Below are positions 55,408-56,481 of a stretch of 56,481 nt of DNA, one piece after another. Origin of the DNA: JBBDSU01 sp040904825 (GTDB taxonomy: Bacteria > Actinomycetota > Nitriliruptoria > Nitriliruptorales > Nitriliruptoraceae); contig JBBDSU010000012.1 of assembly GCA_040904825.1 (NCBI GenBank), forward strand, positions 1-56,481, in the 5' to 3' direction. The notes below the pieces were generated by a model. The model was not told the DNA's origin. It ran no database searches and worked only from the letters and a program-made list of their open reading frames with translations. The position numbers and the translations under genes are program-made. Positions within the stretch are counted from its first letter, which is position 1. Each line of letters starts with the position of its first letter.

Positions 55408-56358
55408 ATGTCACAGGTCCGGGTACGGGTTCCGGGCAAAGTGAACCTGTTCTTGGCCATCCGTGGGACGCGTCCTGATGGCTTCCACGAACTCGTGTCG
55501 ATCCTGCAGACAGTATCGGTCTACGACACCGTGACGGTCGAACTTGAACAGAAGGCTGAGACTGTTCATCCTTCCGCCCGACGGTTCATGGAGTTGGATT
55601 TCTCGGCCGACGGCCCTGATCATCTTCCCCACGGAGAGGGCAATCTCGCGGTGCAGGCTGCTCGTCGACTGATGGATGCGGTGGGGCTCGGCACCAGCGC
55701 TGTGCGCAACTCAGACCATTCTCCCGTCACGCGACTGCATCTCGACAAACAGATTCCGATGGCCGCCGGCATGGCCGGTGGCTCTGCCGACGCAGCCGCG
55801 ACACTGGCGGCACTCAACGAACTCTGGGACGCTGGCCTTGACCGTCATGCCCTGGTGGAGTTGGCGACAGACCTCGGCGCAGACGTTCCGTTCTGCGTAG
55901 GGGGTGGCACGGCGCTAGCAACCGGCATTGGCACAGCAACCGCGCAGGTCCTCACCCGAGGCACCTATCACTGGATCATCGGTATTGCCGAGGGCGGCTT
56001 GTCAACGCCTGATGTATTCCGGGCGTTCGATGAAGTCGGCGAGCCGTCAGCGGTTGAGCCGGATGCCGTACTCCAAGCCCTTCGCACCGGCGATGCCGAA
56101 GCGCTCGGCGCAGCGCTGTACAACGACCTTGAGGTTGCTGCATTCCACCTTCGGCCGAGTTTGGCGGATGCCAAACACGCCATGCTCGACGCAGGCGCCC
56201 TCGGAGCGATCGTGAGTGGATCGGGTCCAACGCTGATGGCGTTGGCCGCCGACCGCAACGACGCTCAGGCGATCGCCGCCAAGGTGGAGTCGCAGTTTGC
56301 GCGGGTCGAACTCGCCCTGTCGCCGGCTGGGGGTCCGGAGGCAGTCAAGCCAGGCTGA
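55408..56358 (+). CDS. ispE: 4-diphosphocytidyl-2-C-methyl-D-erythritol kinase IspE
   Basis: The fourth enzyme of the non-mevalonate isoprenoid pathway, 316 residues. VRVRVPGKVNLFLAI at the N-terminus, the GHMP ATP loop PMAAGMAGGSADAAATLAAL and the C-terminal ALGAIVSGSGPTLMAL. The ATG at 55408 matches the family N-terminus; upstream GTG codons (55375-55384) in frame have a ribosome-binding site-like AAAGG before them, so a start up to 11 residues earlier is possible. Confidence 0.92.
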   Translation: MSQVRVRVPGKVNLFLAIRGTRPDGFHELVSILQTVSVYDTVTVELEQKAETVHPSARRFMELDFSADGPDHLPHGEGNLAVQAARRLMDAVGLGTSAVRNSDHSPVTRLHLDKQIPMAAGMAGGSADAAATLAALNELWDAGLDRHALVELATDLGADVPFCVGGGTALATGIGTATAQVLTRGTYHWIIGIAEGGLSTPDVFRAFDEVGEPSAVEPDAVLQALRTGDAEALGAALYNDLEVAAFHLRPSLADAKHAMLDAGALGAIVSGSGPTLMALAADRNDAQAIAAKVESQFARVELALSPAGGPEAVKPG

Positions 56359-56409
56359 GGCACTACCCTGCGCCCCATCGGCCCATCAGACCCGTTGGGC
56401 GATGGCCGA

Positions 56410-56481
56410 TGGGGGGTGGTGTAACAGGCAACACGCCGGCCTTTGGAGCCGGAATCCAGGGTTCGATCCCCTGCCCCCCAG
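56410..56481 (+). tRNA. tRNA-Gln (anticodon TTG)
   Basis: TGGGGGG at 56410-56416 pairs with CCCCCCA (56474-56480). The anticodon stem CCGGC/GCCGG holds the loop CTTTGGA with TTG at 56443-56445, and the T arm contains GGTTCGATCCC. The discriminator G is the last base of the window; no CCA is seen. Confidence 0.93.

Overview
The window is a high-GC bacterial chromosome segment, and its gene content points to an actinobacterium (Actinomycetota). The evidence is an ergothioneine cluster (egtD, A, B, C), a resuscitation-promoting-factor-like protein in the order rsmI-tatD-rpf-rsmA-ispE, and an ECF sigma factor overlapping a zinc anti-sigma factor. An acidimicrobial-type lineage would fit but cannot be proved from the sequence alone. 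Three 100-N blocks (14463-14562, 16630-16729, 25844-25943) mark draft scaffold gaps, and each interrupts or adjoins a gene. I saw no CRISPR array, prophage, insertion sequence or rRNA. One tRNA-Gln(TTG) lies at the extreme right end.

Left part (0-7 kb): a radical SAM protein, NAD(P)HX epimerase, a Crp/Fnr regulator upstream of two related membrane proteins, a flavin disulfide oxidoreductase and a CoA-binding protein. The 7-24 kb stretch is a redox and thiol region. It holds ergothioneine synthesis, a glutaredoxin (cut by a gap), a CcdA/TlpA thiol pair, a DUF3179 lipoprotein, a flavodoxin-fold reductase and a MerA-like flavoprotein.

The main discovery is that two genes in this redox region carry an in-frame TGA at the exact position of the family redox residue, each followed by a stem-loop of bacterial SECIS type. 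One is a SelL/AhpC-like peroxiredoxin with a U-x-x-C motif (16036-16593). The other is a GrdB/PrdB-family reductase with a U-P-V-C motif (19102-20118). Standard ORF calling splits or truncates both. They imply that this organism decodes selenocysteine.

Middle (23-36 kb): a tightly overlapping operon like E. coli ynjBCDF (lipoprotein, two permeases, ATPase, CDP-alcohol phosphatidyltransferase); an ECF sigma/anti-sigma pair, the anti-sigma being one of three closely similar zinc anti-sigma proteins in the window; two of the window's three cyclic-di-GMP proteins (29.5 and 35.1 kb); a phosphoribosyltransferase/baeRF pair; and a lone NuoF-like protein.

Right part: 36.6-45.4 kb is a seven-gene same-strand catabolic cluster. 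It comprises an FAD dehydrogenase, MmgE/PrpD, a CoxG-like protein, a ThDP enzyme, a crotonase and two overlapping class III CoA-transferases, and looks like an undescribed CoA-ester pathway for an organic acid. It is followed by a phosphate transporter, small membrane proteins, a large PAS-GGDEF-EAL protein and the conserved housekeeping block rsmI-tatD-rpf-rsmA-ispE-tRNA-Gln.
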